A stretch of DNA of 41,078 bases, taken from the IMG/VR virus record IMGVR_UViG_3300044821_000062, positions 1 through 41,078 of that record; one strand, written 5' to 3'. Shown one piece after another: positions 1-7,703 of the stretch (positions within the stretch are counted from its first letter, which is position 1; each line of letters starts with the position of its first letter). The notes beneath the pieces are model-generated. The model ran no database searches, had not been told where the DNA came from, and was given only the letters and a program-made list of their open reading frames with translations. The translations under genes were made by a program, and so were the position numbers. This DNA comes from a virus.

Positions 1-145
1 AGGTCTCATGACGTGCTATCAGCGCCACGAGCGGCCGATCTACTACCCCACGCGAAACCTGATTCGATTTCATTCTGGCGCTATCGGTATAACTCGCTCC
101 GCTGAAGAGCCGGAGCGACTCAGAGGACCGCAGTTCAACAGATTT
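1..145. repeat. Terminal redundancy of the circular assembly (left copy)
   Basis: Positions 20-145 are identical to 40953-41078. Positions 1-19 match 40934-40952 except at 1, 4, 13 and 19. All four differences fall at third codon positions of the terminase frame and are synonymous (Ser, Gly, Thr, Tyr). This looks like an assembly overlap between two strain variants of one circular or permuted genome rather than a physical direct terminal repeat, because it lies inside terL and its copies differ. Confidence 0.9.
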
Positions 146-1060
146 TGGACTGACGAGAATTGCGCTTGGAAATACCTCGATGAGGCCTGGGCGCAACTCA
201 GTTTCGGGTTTCGAATGAAACACGGGAGATTGCAGGGCGTGATGACGACCACGCCGAAGCCTGTGAAGTGGCTCCGTAAGATGTTGGCGAACCCGGCTAC
301 GGTGGTGACGCGCGGGTCAACGTACGACAATCGCGCGAACCTCAGCGACACGTTTTACGAAGAAGTAATTCGTCCATACGAAGGAACGCGACTCGGCAGG
401 CAGGAACTCAACGCCGAGCTACTCGATGACGTCCCGGGTGCTCTGTGGACGCGCGCCATGATCGACGCGCAGCGGTGCAATCTGCGAGAAGTCGAGCCAC
501 TCATTCGGATCGTGGTCGCAGTGGATCCCGCGGTAACCGCGCGTGAAGGCTCAGACGAGACGGGCATCGTTGTCGCCGCGATTGGGCGCAAATATGCTTA
601 CATCCTCGAAGACGCATCGTGTCGAGCGACTCCAGGCGACTGGGCGGCGATCGTGATCAAATTGTGGCGCAAGTGGGGCGCTGACCGAATCGTCGCCGAA
701 GTCAATAACGGCGGCGACCTGGTTGAGCGCAACCTCCGCATGGCAGAGGGCGGCGCCGCAATCCCGTTCCGCGCGGTTCATGCGACGCGCGGCAAAGCGC
801 TCCGGGCGGAGCCGGGCGCGGCGCTGTATGAACGTGGGCTTGTGCGCCACGTGAGTGTGCAGGGTGGAGAGGCGCAAACGCTCGAAGTGCTCGAAGACCA
901 GATGTGTACATTCGTGCCCGGCGCGCCGCAATCGAAAGACACGGGCTCGCCGGATAGGCTTGATGCGCTCGTGTGGGCGCTGACTGATCTGGTTATTTCG
1001 CCGGTGATCGTCAGCAGTCCGGTGCAGTTCAGCGACTGGCAGAGCATCTCTCCCGTATGA
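2..1060 (+). CDS. terL: Terminase large subunit, 3' part (gene continues from the right end of the window)
   Basis: ATPase-nuclease motor that packages DNA into the prohead. This is the C-terminal three quarters; the first 111 codons lie at 40608-40940 because the window cuts a circular genome inside this gene. Joined, the protein is 461 aa, a usual TerL size. Visible here: the Walker B region FWTDE (D160/E161 of the joined protein), the coupling motif TTTPKP, and an RNase H-like nuclease domain with acidic residues in VAVDPA (D284), VAEVNNGGD (E342) and PDRLDAL (D430). The stop overlaps the next gene by ATGA. The ATG at position 8 is internal, not the real start. The first 145 bases duplicate the right end with only synonymous differences. 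Confidence 0.95.
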   Translation, partial: GLMTCYQRHERPIYYPTRNLIRFHSGAIGITRSAEEPERLRGPQFNRFWTDENCAWKYLDEAWAQLSFGFRMKHGRLQGVMTTTPKPVKWLRKMLANPATVVTRGSTYDNRANLSDTFYEEVIRPYEGTRLGRQELNAELLDDVPGALWTRAMIDAQRCNLREVEPLIRIVVAVDPAVTAREGSDETGIVVAAIGRKYAYILEDASCRATPGDWAAIVIKLWRKWGADRIVAEVNNGGDLVERNLRMAEGGAAIPFRAVHATRGKALRAEPGAALYERGLVRHVSVQGGEAQTLEVLEDQMCTFVPGAPQSKDTGSPDRLDALVWALTDLVISPVIVSSPVQFSDWQSISPV

Positions 1061-1716
1061 TTTCCTGCGTAATGCTGCACGGTGGGCCAACTCGGGCGCT
1101 GTGGCGCCTTGCGGCGGTCGAATCGTGGCTTGCTCAGCGCGGCGTCGAATCGGAGTTGCTCGTCGTCTCGGAACTGCCTACGCTTTCGCCGTTGCCGCGG
1201 GTGCGGTGGGTGCCATGTGAGCCCGGCGAGACGATCGGAGAGAAGCGGAACCGCGCGACGCTGGCGGCCGGCGGAGTGCTCATCGCGCACTGGGATGATG
1301 ACGATTGGTCCGCTCCGGGCCGTCTGGCGTTCCAGGCGACGGCGTTCTCCGATCCGGCCGTCATGATCTGCGGCTTTCGCTCCGCGCTGTTCTGGGACGT
1401 GGGGCGGCGTGAGACGTGGCGTTATACCGGTGAAGGCGAGTACGCAATCGGCTCGAGCCTGATGTACCGCCGTTCCTGGGCGATCCGAAATCCGTTTCAG
1501 AACCGACAGACGGGCGAAGACCACCAGATAGTGCTAGCCGCGCGCCGGGCGCGATCCTTGCGCGCGCTGGACAATCCGGGCCTACTCACCTGCCGGACGC
1601 ACGGCGGCTGCGTAACGCGCCGTAGCTCGCCTGAGGGCTGGCATCCTGATGGCGCATCCGGGCGGCAGTGGGAACCCGCGGCGGAGTCTGACTTGCCGGC
1701 CGATTTCCTGCGATAA
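1057..1716 (+). CDS. Family 2-like glycosyltransferase
   Basis: Likely a GT-A fold glycosyltransferase that moves a sugar from a nucleotide-sugar donor. The 219-aa protein has a short N-terminal Rossmann-like part, then the DXD-type metal-binding motif WDDDDW at residues 79-84, and a GEDHQIV segment near residue 153 that matches the usual ED catalytic-base region of family 2 enzymes. The start overlaps the terminase stop (ATGA), so translation is probably coupled to packaging genes. It is the first of four glycosyltransferase-like genes between terminase and portal. The acceptor (virion protein, phage DNA or host envelope) cannot be told from the sequence. Confidence 0.8.
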   Translation: MISCVMLHGGPTRALWRLAAVESWLAQRGVESELLVVSELPTLSPLPRVRWVPCEPGETIGEKRNRATLAAGGVLIAHWDDDDWSAPGRLAFQATAFSDPAVMICGFRSALFWDVGRRETWRYTGEGEYAIGSSLMYRRSWAIRNPFQNRQTGEDHQIVLAARRARSLRALDNPGLLTCRTHGGCVTRRSSPEGWHPDGASGRQWEPAAESDLPADFLR

Positions 1717-2201
1717 TGGGCGCAATGCGGCTAACCCGGGCAGTAGTAAGTTTGGTGACGCTTACAGCTCTTGCGTGTGGAGTGGTTGCCAGCGCGCAAG
1801 AGGCGCCCGGGCCGTCGTGGCGCCAGATGCTGAAAGACCACAAGCACTGGGCGATTTCGGCCGGCGCGCAACTCGGCGGCCAGCTTGTCGACGCGGTCAG
1901 CACGGGCTACGCGCTCGACTATCGGCATGCGCCCGGAGTGGTGGAGACAAACCCGCTGATAGTGCGCATCAACCAAGGCAATAATCAGGTCTTCGGCCCG
2001 GGTGGGTGGTCATTCAAAATTGGGGCCTGGGCGGCCCAGACCGCGGTGCAATACTGGTTGATTCGCCGGGCCGACAGGCAGGGTGGCAACGTGTACGGAG
2101 AGCGGCTGGCGAAGCGGTTCACCGCGACCAACTGGGCTACGTCAGCGGCCTTCCACGTGATCGCGATCCGCAACGCGAGAATCGCGAAAATCATTCGGTA
2201 A
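1716..2201 (+). CDS. Hypothetical exported or membrane protein with signal peptide
   Basis: 161 aa, family not recognised. The start overlaps the upstream stop (TAATG); a second ATG at 1725 would give the more typical signal-peptide N-terminus MRLTRAVV. A hydrophobic stretch follows and a likely signal-peptidase I site lies in VASAQEA near residue 28. The mature part holds moderately hydrophobic segments (around residues 45-65, 98-116 and 140-152), so it may be membrane-associated. It is coupled to the glycosyltransferase upstream, and a promoter begins right after its stop. It is one of four phage proteins here with an apparent export signal. It does not resemble a lysozyme, amidase or peptidase I know. 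Confidence 0.6.
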   Translation: MGAMRLTRAVVSLVTLTALACGVVASAQEAPGPSWRQMLKDHKHWAISAGAQLGGQLVDAVSTGYALDYRHAPGVVETNPLIVRINQGNNQVFGPGGWSFKIGAWAAQTAVQYWLIRRADRQGGNVYGERLAKRFTATNWATSAAFHVIAIRNARIAKIIR

Positions 2202-2203
2202 TC

Positions 2204-2253
2204 AGTACCTCCGTACCATTCGTTTTGTAGTGCTCTTGTAGTATGCTCGGGGC
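2204..2253 (+). promoter_or_regulatory. Leaderless promoter with palindromic operator, copy A
   Basis: The palindrome AGTACC-TC-CGTACC (2204-2217) is followed by TGTAGT boxes at 2226 and 2237, 11 bp apart. The -10-like hexamer TATGCT (2242-2247) ends 6 nt before the ATG at 2254, so the transcript should begin at or next to the start codon. No Shine-Dalgarno sequence is present. The same arrangement recurs before the genes at 4254, 28762 (minus), 31114 and 33110, and the palindrome alone at 11632. No clear -35 is visible (TTCGTT at the expected place). The palindrome centre lies about 43.5 bp upstream of the predicted transcription start, a classical activator position. Confidence 0.75.
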
Positions 2254-4140
2254 ATGACAAATCAACGGCGGCTACGAGCCGCACTTTTCGGTTTTGCTCT
2301 ATCGGCTTTCTGCTTGCTGGCTGAAACTCCGCTTCTCTACTACGATGCTCCGCCAGCTTCCCGGAGGTTGGTCTCTTACAAAGTCGTGCGTATCGACCCG
2401 GCCACGAAGTTGATTGAAGGCCCGATCCCTAACGCGAACGTCCACTTCTCTTGCACGGTGCAAGTCTGGTCTGGTGGCCACTTCCATTCAGACGGCGGGC
2501 GCCCGTGCGGCACGTTCGGCCCGACATCGGCGCTGACTGACTACGAAGGCATCGTCACCACGACTTTCTTCACGCCGAACGTTTCCGGCAAGGTAACGAT
2601 AACAGCGCGCGCCGACGTGTACCCGAACTACCCAAGCATCAGCGATGTGGTCATCATTGGCGTCGGAGGATTGAGCGAATTGCCAAATAGCTATTCGTTC
2701 ACTTCTGCCCCATACGATACGAAACACCCGCTTGGGATTGATTTCGTCAAGTCGTTGGTCGGCGCGGAATTCCAAAGTTTTGCGGCGGACTTGCAGGCCA
2801 ACCACAACATCAAGGTCAGCGCCATAAAGGCGTCTCTGATTGGCGGCGGCCTGAATGATACCGGCTCGTTGGTGCCGTGGGAATATGATGGGTTTGGCAA
2901 CCTTCAGGGTCGAGAAATCGACATTGAAGCTCCCAAGGGATCATCGGGATTGGTGAAGAGTAGGGCGCTCGCCTGGGGTTTTCTGCCGGTATCTCAGGGG
3001 ATCGCGAAAGATGGATTCGGCGATGAGTGGCATTTGATCGACAGCACCTTCAACCTGAAGTCTGCCGGTAACGTCAACTTGGCGCTATCCGTAGATCAAC
3101 AGTTATTCGGGGGCACGAGCGATGCTGACTGGATCGCGCAGCCGATGAACCCGGCGTACGCGCGCGACGGAAGCGTGCAACTCAACTTTGTAGGGCTCTC
3201 GCAACCACAGCAGGCGAACATGGGCGCCGCGGTGCAGTACGGTGGAGTTCCAATCGCGTTCGCGACGGGATCGTTTTACGACCCGGCCGGGCTCCAGTGG
3301 GTGCAGGTGTTGACTGCGGCGGCTCCAGACGGAGGCGGGCAACCGTACTGCTTCATTCACTACGATGTCAACGGCAACGGGCTCTGGTTGTACGGCGACA
3401 ATGGCTACTTCGTGGGTCCGGTGACGCCGGGCACGCCATCGAACGTGTTGCAGAATTCGCTATGCGCCATCAACACACAGAATTCATTTGTGACGCTGAA
3501 CCAGGATAGCTCGCTGGTGGAGCTTGCCGTTGCCGTGACTTACAAGTCCGTTCGGACGCTCAACACGTATGCGCACGCCATGAACAACGCGTACGGTGAT
3601 ACCGGGTGGGTGCTTCAGCCTGTTGACGCGCTGTCCACCACGACGACCCCCGCTCTGCCGATGCTGATCCAGCCGGGCGGCTCCGGCACTATCAATGGCG
3701 GAATCAACTTGCCCACTGGATTTGGAATGGTGAGTCCGGATCCTCCCGGTTGGGCTCGGCAGAATTTCGGTTGGGACGAAATCCTCATCGCCGCAGCTCC
3801 AGATGGTGGAGGCCAGCCGTTCTGTTTCGCTCACTTTGATCGGGCGGGCAACGGGCTGTGGATGTATTCGAGCGATGTTGGGTACTTCCTGGGGCCGGTG
3901 GCGCCTGGCGACGCTGATACCAACGTGCTCGATAGCTCCGCGTGCCACATAAACCCGGCTGCGGTCACGTGGAACACCTACACGGATCAGAATCACCCGC
4001 TCGGCGCATTCAAACTCAACGTGGGAATGACCTTCAAGTCGCCGATGGTGGGGCTGAAAAACGTCTACACTCGGCGGCTATCTCAGTTGAATATCGATTC
4101 CGGCTGGGTGCAGTTCGGCGCGCTCAACATCATGCAGTAG
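2254..4140 (+). CDS. Large secreted protein: Ig-like region, degenerate M15-peptidase-like domain, two C-terminal repeats
   Basis: 628 aa with an N-terminal signal peptide (about 1-24). Residues 45-137 look like a bacterial Ig-like fold. Residues 141-265 distantly resemble the zinc D-Ala-D-Ala peptidase (M15/Hedgehog) fold: HPLG, SLIGGGLND, GREID (D223) and DEWH (H260). The first metal His expected three residues before G219 is Asn216, so activity is doubtful. Residues about 351-460 and 510-628 are two diverged copies of one repeat (AAAPDGGGQPxCF, NGLWxY, YFxGPVxPG, TFKS/TYKS, SGWV/TGWV). From memory, this repeat and domain set is common in secreted proteins of Acidobacteriota. It is probably monocistronic: leaderless promoter before, strong terminator after. 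It could be a surface remodeller, an adhesin or an unusual cell-wall enzyme. Confidence 0.7.
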   Translation: MTNQRRLRAALFGFALSAFCLLAETPLLYYDAPPASRRLVSYKVVRIDPATKLIEGPIPNANVHFSCTVQVWSGGHFHSDGGRPCGTFGPTSALTDYEGIVTTTFFTPNVSGKVTITARADVYPNYPSISDVVIIGVGGLSELPNSYSFTSAPYDTKHPLGIDFVKSLVGAEFQSFAADLQANHNIKVSAIKASLIGGGLNDTGSLVPWEYDGFGNLQGREIDIEAPKGSSGLVKSRALAWGFLPVSQGIAKDGFGDEWHLIDSTFNLKSAGNVNLALSVDQQLFGGTSDADWIAQPMNPAYARDGSVQLNFVGLSQPQQANMGAAVQYGGVPIAFATGSFYDPAGLQWVQVLTAAAPDGGGQPYCFIHYDVNGNGLWLYGDNGYFVGPVTPGTPSNVLQNSLCAINTQNSFVTLNQDSSLVELAVAVTYKSVRTLNTYAHAMNNAYGDTGWVLQPVDALSTTTTPALPMLIQPGGSGTINGGINLPTGFGMVSPDPPGWARQNFGWDEILIAAAPDGGGQPFCFAHFDRAGNGLWMYSSDVGYFLGPVAPGDADTNVLDSSACHINPAAVTWNTYTDQNHPLGAFKLNVGMTFKSPMVGLKNVYTRRLSQLNIDSGWVQFGALNIMQ

Positions 4141-4171
4141 CATACACTTCCCCTGTAACTCCTCTCGCTTC

Positions 4172-4201
4172 GGCGCGCCTTCGCGGGCGCGCCCTTTTTT
4201 T
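4172..4201 (+). terminator. Rho-independent terminator
   Basis: A perfect 8-bp GGCGCGCC stem (4172-4179 with 4186-4193), a 6-nt loop and a run of seven T. It ends the transcript of the secreted-protein gene. The next promoter begins immediately after it. Confidence 0.9.
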
Positions 4202-4202
4202 A

Positions 4203-4253
4203 GGTACTTTAGTACCATTCCATTCTGTAGTGCACTTGTAGTAACCTACCACC
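4203..4253 (+). promoter_or_regulatory. Leaderless promoter with palindromic operator, copy B
   Basis: Perfect 6-2-6 palindrome GGTACT-TT-AGTACC (4203-4216), TGTAGT boxes at 4226 and 4237, and a -10-like TAACCT (4242-4247) ending 6 nt before the ATG at 4254. The two TGTAGT boxes sit at the same distance from the start codon as in copy A. No ribosome binding site. It should drive the operon that holds glycosyltransferase and methyltransferase genes. Confidence 0.75.
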
Positions 4254-4640
4254 ATGGTTTATGAACTGCCGAAGATCGGCGAGCCTATTGAGTCGCACGG
4301 GTTGTGCTACGTCTATCACCTTGTTCAAGGTCGAAAAACGCTCGTGTCGGTGTTGGACCCAAACACGCCACGAGAGGAAAGAAACATCTGTCAAGATGCG
4401 GCAACGCCTATGATGGAGCGTCCAATCGTGCAGCCTTTCGACGCGGCTCCGGCGACGTGCGCAACATGCGGCCGGCCGTTTACCCGGATCAAGCTCGATA
4501 TCTGTCCAGGCTGCCATCACGCCGAGAAACAAGAGAAGCGGCAAGCGAGCGCGCGCCGATTTCGGGCGTGGCAGAAGCGCGCAAAGATGGCCGCGGTATT
4601 CGGTTCTCGTCAGGCTCGCGCGGGAGGGGAGAATGCTTGA
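4254..4640 (+). CDS. Hypothetical zinc-ribbon-like protein
   Basis: 128 aa, not recognised. The C-terminal half has two CxxC pairs (CATCGRPF and CPGCHH, about residues 68-88) spaced as in a small zinc ribbon, followed by a basic helix rich in Lys, Arg and Gln that could bind nucleic acid. The ATG lies 6 nt after the -10-like hexamer of promoter B and has no Shine-Dalgarno sequence, so it should be read from a leaderless mRNA. It is the first gene of a long overlapping operon and overlaps the next gene by 8 nt. Confidence 0.65.
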   Translation: MVYELPKIGEPIESHGLCYVYHLVQGRKTLVSVLDPNTPREERNICQDAATPMMERPIVQPFDAAPATCATCGRPFTRIKLDICPGCHHAEKQEKRQASARRFRAWQKRAKMAAVFGSRQARAGGENA

Positions 4641-4818
4641 TTTCGTGATCGATCTGCTAATCCCCGGGTTGGTAATGGCTTGCTGTGTTGGTCTCATGGG
4701 GTACGGAGTATGGGTGGTCTATCAGCAGTACGGCATTGTCGAAGCACTGTGTTTAGCGTTAGTGCAGGCCTGCTGTATAGGCTTTCAGTTATGGATCAAA
4801 GGAAGGTTGAGGTTATGA
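4633..4818 (+). CDS. Small membrane protein, two predicted TM helices (holin-like candidate)
   Basis: 61 aa, almost entirely hydrophobic: one helix at about residues 5-29 and a second at about 36-55, ending in a short basic tail (KGRLRL). The start follows a strong purine-rich site (GGAGGGGAGA). Size, two TM segments and basic tail fit a class II holin, but no endolysin lies next to it, so the holin role is only a suggestion. The stop overlaps the next start (ATGA). Confidence 0.55.
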   Translation: MLDFVIDLLIPGLVMACCVGLMGYGVWVVYQQYGIVEALCLALVQACCIGFQLWIKGRLRL

Positions 4819-5531
4819 GCGCCTGGTTGTGTATTCCGTCGGCTCGCCCGCTCAAGTCGGCTCGCCCGGTGATTCAAGCATGGCTCGCAGAGGGCTACAA
4901 CGTGGCGCTGTGGCGCGAACGCGAGTTCGGCCAGGCGGATTGGCACATACCAATAGATCGTGGCATGGTGCTGACAAAGTTCGATGAGCCTTATCCCGGT
5001 TACGCGAACGCAACCAATTTTCTGATCAGTTTGGTCAGGTTGGCCGATAAAGGAGCCGACTGGTTTGTTATCGGCGGAGACGACGTGTATCCCGACCCGT
5101 TGCGGCCGGCTGAAGAGATCGCGCGCGAGTGCTCCACCTACTTCTCTGGCACGTACGGAGTCATGCAACCGACGGGCGACCGGTGGGGCGAAGACGGGCG
5201 TAACGGAGCCTACATCGATCGCATTTGCGGGTCAGCTTGGATCGGGCGTGGTTTCTCTGAGAGGATTTACGGCGGCAAAGGCCCGCTGTGGCACGAATAC
5301 CGCCACATGTTCGTTGATGAGGAGTTGCAGAATGTGGCGATACGCGAGGGAATGCTCTGGCAACGCCGCGATCTAACTCAACACCATGACCACGCGCTCA
5401 GACGCGGCCGGCGCGAAGAGTTGCCGGAGCACCTGCGGGAGTGGTATAGCTCTGAGCATTGGAACGAAAGTCGAGCGCTGTTTCAGCGCAGAAAGGCGGC
5501 CGGGTTTCCGGCGCATGAGGTGAAAGCATGA
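4815..5531 (+). CDS. Putative glycosyltransferase (GT-A-like)
   Basis: 238 aa from the ATG at 4815, chosen because GGAAGGTTGAGG lies just upstream and it overlaps the previous stop; the frame is open further upstream but that part is the shadow of the membrane-protein gene. The motif FVIGGDDVYPDP (about residue 87) is a DXD-type site. Later segments GSAWIGRGF, FVDEELQN and a final HHDH cluster follow the order of donor site, acidic base and His seen in GT-A enzymes. It is the second of four glycosyltransferase-like genes in this block. Donor and acceptor are unknown. Confidence 0.65.
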   Translation: MSAWLCIPSARPLKSARPVIQAWLAEGYNVALWREREFGQADWHIPIDRGMVLTKFDEPYPGYANATNFLISLVRLADKGADWFVIGGDDVYPDPLRPAEEIARECSTYFSGTYGVMQPTGDRWGEDGRNGAYIDRICGSAWIGRGFSERIYGGKGPLWHEYRHMFVDEELQNVAIREGMLWQRRDLTQHHDHALRRGRREELPEHLREWYSSEHWNESRALFQRRKAAGFPAHEVKA

Positions 5532-5659
5532 AGTCACGGGCTCCGGAGTGGACGGTGATTATCATAGGGCTATTGCTGGTCATTGGCATCGTCGTGTATT
5601 TCGAAAGCACAATGGAATTCGCGGCGAGAATTGACCGGGTGGTGTCCGATCAGCGATGA
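5528..5659 (+). CDS. Small single-pass membrane protein
   Basis: 43 aa: a short charged N-terminus (MKSRAPEW), one strong TM helix (about residues 9-25) and a charged C-terminal tail. ATGA overlap with the gene before and again with the gene after supports a real gene. The topology would suit an accessory lysis or membrane-anchor protein, but nothing shows its function. Confidence 0.55.
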   Translation: MKSRAPEWTVIIIGLLLVIGIVVYFESTMEFAARIDRVVSDQR

Positions 5660-5811
5660 GCGATCCTATCCGCGTCTCAAGCGGGCCTGACGATCCAGTG
5701 CGCTTCGTCAATGGTTCGTGGTGGTATCTGATCTGGGGGCCGTACGAAGACGAGTCGGCGGCGCGCCAAGCGCAAGAGCACGCCGAAATGGAGAAAGCAC
5801 AAAATGGCTGA
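5656..5811 (+). CDS. Small hypothetical protein
   Basis: 51 aa, starting MSDPIRVSSG and containing an aromatic patch (SWWYLIWG). It overlaps its upstream neighbour by ATGA and its downstream neighbour by 8 nt, so it fits the tightly coupled operon. The family is not recognised and no membrane segment or metal motif is seen. Confidence 0.5.
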   Translation: MSDPIRVSSGPDDPVRFVNGSWWYLIWGPYEDESAARQAQEHAEMEKAQNG

Positions 5812-6556
5812 GCCGAAAGTTGTCCTGACAACTGTGGCGCGCGGCGGGTGGTACGCTCGAGCTGTCGCGCGAATGATCGAGCGATTGCATCAGCATCATA
5901 TGGGAGATGTGATGTTGATGGCATGGGTGAACACCTTGCCGCCGAATGCCCAGGTGCTGATCGAGAACGGATACGATTATACGGCGTACGCGGCGAAGTC
6001 GGACGCGCTCTATGCCTGCTGGCAGTTGCAGGCGGCCGATATCGGCATTGTTCTCGATGCGGCGTATTCTCCGGTACGGCATTTCGGTCCTTTGATCGCG
6101 CACATTCAGGAGCACGGGTACTACTTGGGCGCGAACGGATTTCGAGTAGGCGAGTGGTCAACAGACCGGGCACTGAAGTATCTAGGCGTGTCGCGCGAAG
6201 CGGCGATGGGCATCCCGGACGTAGCGAGCGGCTGCGTCGGCGTGGACTTCCGTCATACACTCGGCCGGAAGCTGGCAAACGCATGGGCGGCCGAATGTAA
6301 TCCGTTCACTGTCCCGGGTCCGCATTCCAACATAGCGGCCGGCCCGGAAGCGCTCGCGCTCGCACGGTCAGGCGGTTATCGCAACGTTGGCTTTTGCTCC
6401 GTTGACCCTCGCGTCGCCGGGCATAGGCATGATCAGACCGTGCTATCCGTTGTAGCTCATCTACTGGGCTGCAATGTGCGGGTTGAGCGGCCGAAGTTCT
6501 GCTCTTACTCCGACAAGATCACGCCTGAGACTATCTTCTTGAACCGCGGGCTATGA
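5804..6556 (+). CDS. Putative glycosyltransferase-like protein
   Basis: 250 aa. The order of motifs suggests a nucleotide-sugar-dependent transferase: N-terminal strand KVVLTTVARGG, a segment IVLDAAYSP near residue 82 at the usual place of the metal-binding Asp, and a late GHRHDQTVLS segment (about residue 205) that resembles the D-Q/S base-helix region of several capsule-type transferases. No classical DXD is present, so the call is weaker than for its neighbours. It lies between other transferases and the methyltransferase in one coupled operon and overlaps the methyltransferase start (ATGA). Confidence 0.5.
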   Translation: MAEPKVVLTTVARGGWYARAVARMIERLHQHHMGDVMLMAWVNTLPPNAQVLIENGYDYTAYAAKSDALYACWQLQAADIGIVLDAAYSPVRHFGPLIAHIQEHGYYLGANGFRVGEWSTDRALKYLGVSREAAMGIPDVASGCVGVDFRHTLGRKLANAWAAECNPFTVPGPHSNIAAGPEALALARSGGYRNVGFCSVDPRVAGHRHDQTVLSVVAHLLGCNVRVERPKFCSYSDKITPETIFLNRGL

Positions 6557-7647
6557 CCTACGGTTCCGTGTGTTCGGGAATTGAGGCGGCTACCGTTGCG
6601 TGGTCGCCGTTGGGCTGGACTCCGGCATGGTTTGCAGAGATTGACTCTTATTGTTCGAAACTACTCAAGCATCACTATCCGACCGTAATCAACCATGGCG
6701 ACTTCACGGAAATTACGCAAGAGCAATCAGGCTACATTGACCTTCTCTGCGGAGGGACTCCCTGCCAGTCCTTCTCCGTTGCCGGCAGACGAGGCGGCCT
6801 GGAGGATGCGCGCGGCAACCTGGCCATCGAGTTTTGCCACCTTGCTGGCCGACTGCGGCCTCGGTGGATCGTCTGGGAAAACGTCCCCGGTGTTCTGTCA
6901 TCGAACGGCGGACGGGACTTTGGCTCCATCATCGGGGCGCTGGCGGAACTCGGGTATGGTTGCGCCTGGCGAGTGCTGGACGCTCAGTTCCTCGGAGTGC
7001 CCCAGCGACGCCGTCGCGTCTTCGTTGTCGGACATCTTGGAGACTGGCGCCGTGCCGCGGCGGTACTTCTTGAGCGCGAAAGCCTGTGCCGGGATACTCC
7101 GGCGCGCCGCAAAGCGCGGGAAGAAGTTGCCGGATCTCTTGGCGGCGGCACTGGCGAGCGTGGTTGGTGCAACGACCTTGACCGTTCCGGAGCGTTCGTG
7201 TCCATGAGCCTGAATGCAAAGGGAGGCAGTGGGCGGCTGGATGGTGAGAGCGAAACGTTCGTGGCCCACACTCTGCGAGGCGACGGCTGTGACGCCAGCG
7301 AAGATGGCACCGGACGTGGCACTCCACTCGTGCCGACGGCGGTTAGCGGGACTCTGGCGGTCAGACGTCTGACTCCGCGCGAGTGCGAGCGGCTCCAGGG
7401 ATTTTCCGACGACTACACGCTGATCCCGACCGTCCGAAAACGGCAAGCGGTGAAGGGCGCCAAAGCTGAAAAGTTGCTCGCCTATTACCATCGCACCGAA
7501 CGCGGCCGGCAGCATGTCGAGATGCGCGGCGGCCGGGTGTACGCAACATCGGACTCGCATAGGTACAAAGCTCTCGGGAACACCTGGGCCGTTCCGGTGG
7601 TGCGTTGGATCGGAGAGAGAATTGAGATGGTGGAAAGGATGAAATGA
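6553..7647 (+). CDS. DNA (cytosine-5) methyltransferase
   Basis: Methylates carbon 5 of cytosine in a specific DNA sequence using S-adenosylmethionine. The 364-aa protein carries the family motifs in order: motif I (VCSGIEAATVAW, SAM binding), motif IV (GGTPCQSFSVAG, catalytic Cys71), motif VI (ENVPGV, Glu109), motif VIII (QFLGVPQRRRR), motif IX (RRLTPRECERLQGF) and motif X (YKALGNTWAVPVV). The target recognition region lies between VIII and IX. No restriction enzyme gene is adjacent, so it is an orphan enzyme, probably protecting phage DNA from host restriction or marking it. It overlaps its neighbours on both sides by ATGA. Confidence 0.95.
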   Translation: MTYGSVCSGIEAATVAWSPLGWTPAWFAEIDSYCSKLLKHHYPTVINHGDFTEITQEQSGYIDLLCGGTPCQSFSVAGRRGGLEDARGNLAIEFCHLAGRLRPRWIVWENVPGVLSSNGGRDFGSIIGALAELGYGCAWRVLDAQFLGVPQRRRRVFVVGHLGDWRRAAAVLLERESLCRDTPARRKAREEVAGSLGGGTGERGWCNDLDRSGAFVSMSLNAKGGSGRLDGESETFVAHTLRGDGCDASEDGTGRGTPLVPTAVSGTLAVRRLTPRECERLQGFSDDYTLIPTVRKRQAVKGAKAEKLLAYYHRTERGRQHVEMRGGRVYATSDSHRYKALGNTWAVPVVRWIGERIEMVERMK

Positions 7648-7703
7648 CGATCTGTGAGCGGGTGTTTACTGACATTTACGCGCGCCGAGCTGGGGGCCTG
7701 TAA
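7644..7703 (+). CDS. Tiny 19-codon ORF bridging methyltransferase and glycosyltransferase
   Basis: It encodes MTICERVFTDIYARRAGGL. Its ATG overlaps the methyltransferase stop (ATGA) and its stop overlaps the next start (TAATG), the same links used by the real genes in this operon. It may be a real microprotein or only a device that keeps ribosomes moving between two genes. Confidence 0.35.
   Translation: MTICERVFTDIYARRAGGL

Noticed and set aside
1-145. True direct terminal repeat of packaged DNA
   Set aside because: The copies lie inside terL and differ at four synonymous sites; an assembly overlap of strain variants explains this better.
551-1090. Long minus-strand open frame opposite terminase (also 778-1524, minus)
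   Set aside because: They oppose clear terminase and glycosyltransferase coding, are Arg/His-rich low-quality sequence, and have no start signals. High GC makes such shadows common.
2237-2244. TGTAGTAT as the -10 in copies A and B
   Set aside because: In those copies it lies 9 nt from the ATG and in B it reads TAGTAA. The hexamers TATGCT and TAACCT, five bases after each box start, keep the 6-nt spacing seen everywhere else. The boxes are more likely protein sites.
5580-6284. 234-codon minus-strand frame
   Set aside because: Shadow of the transferase-like gene at 5804; Arg/Ser/Pro-rich composition and no ribosome binding site.
6898-7560. 220-codon minus-strand frame
   Set aside because: Lies wholly opposite the well-supported methyltransferase.
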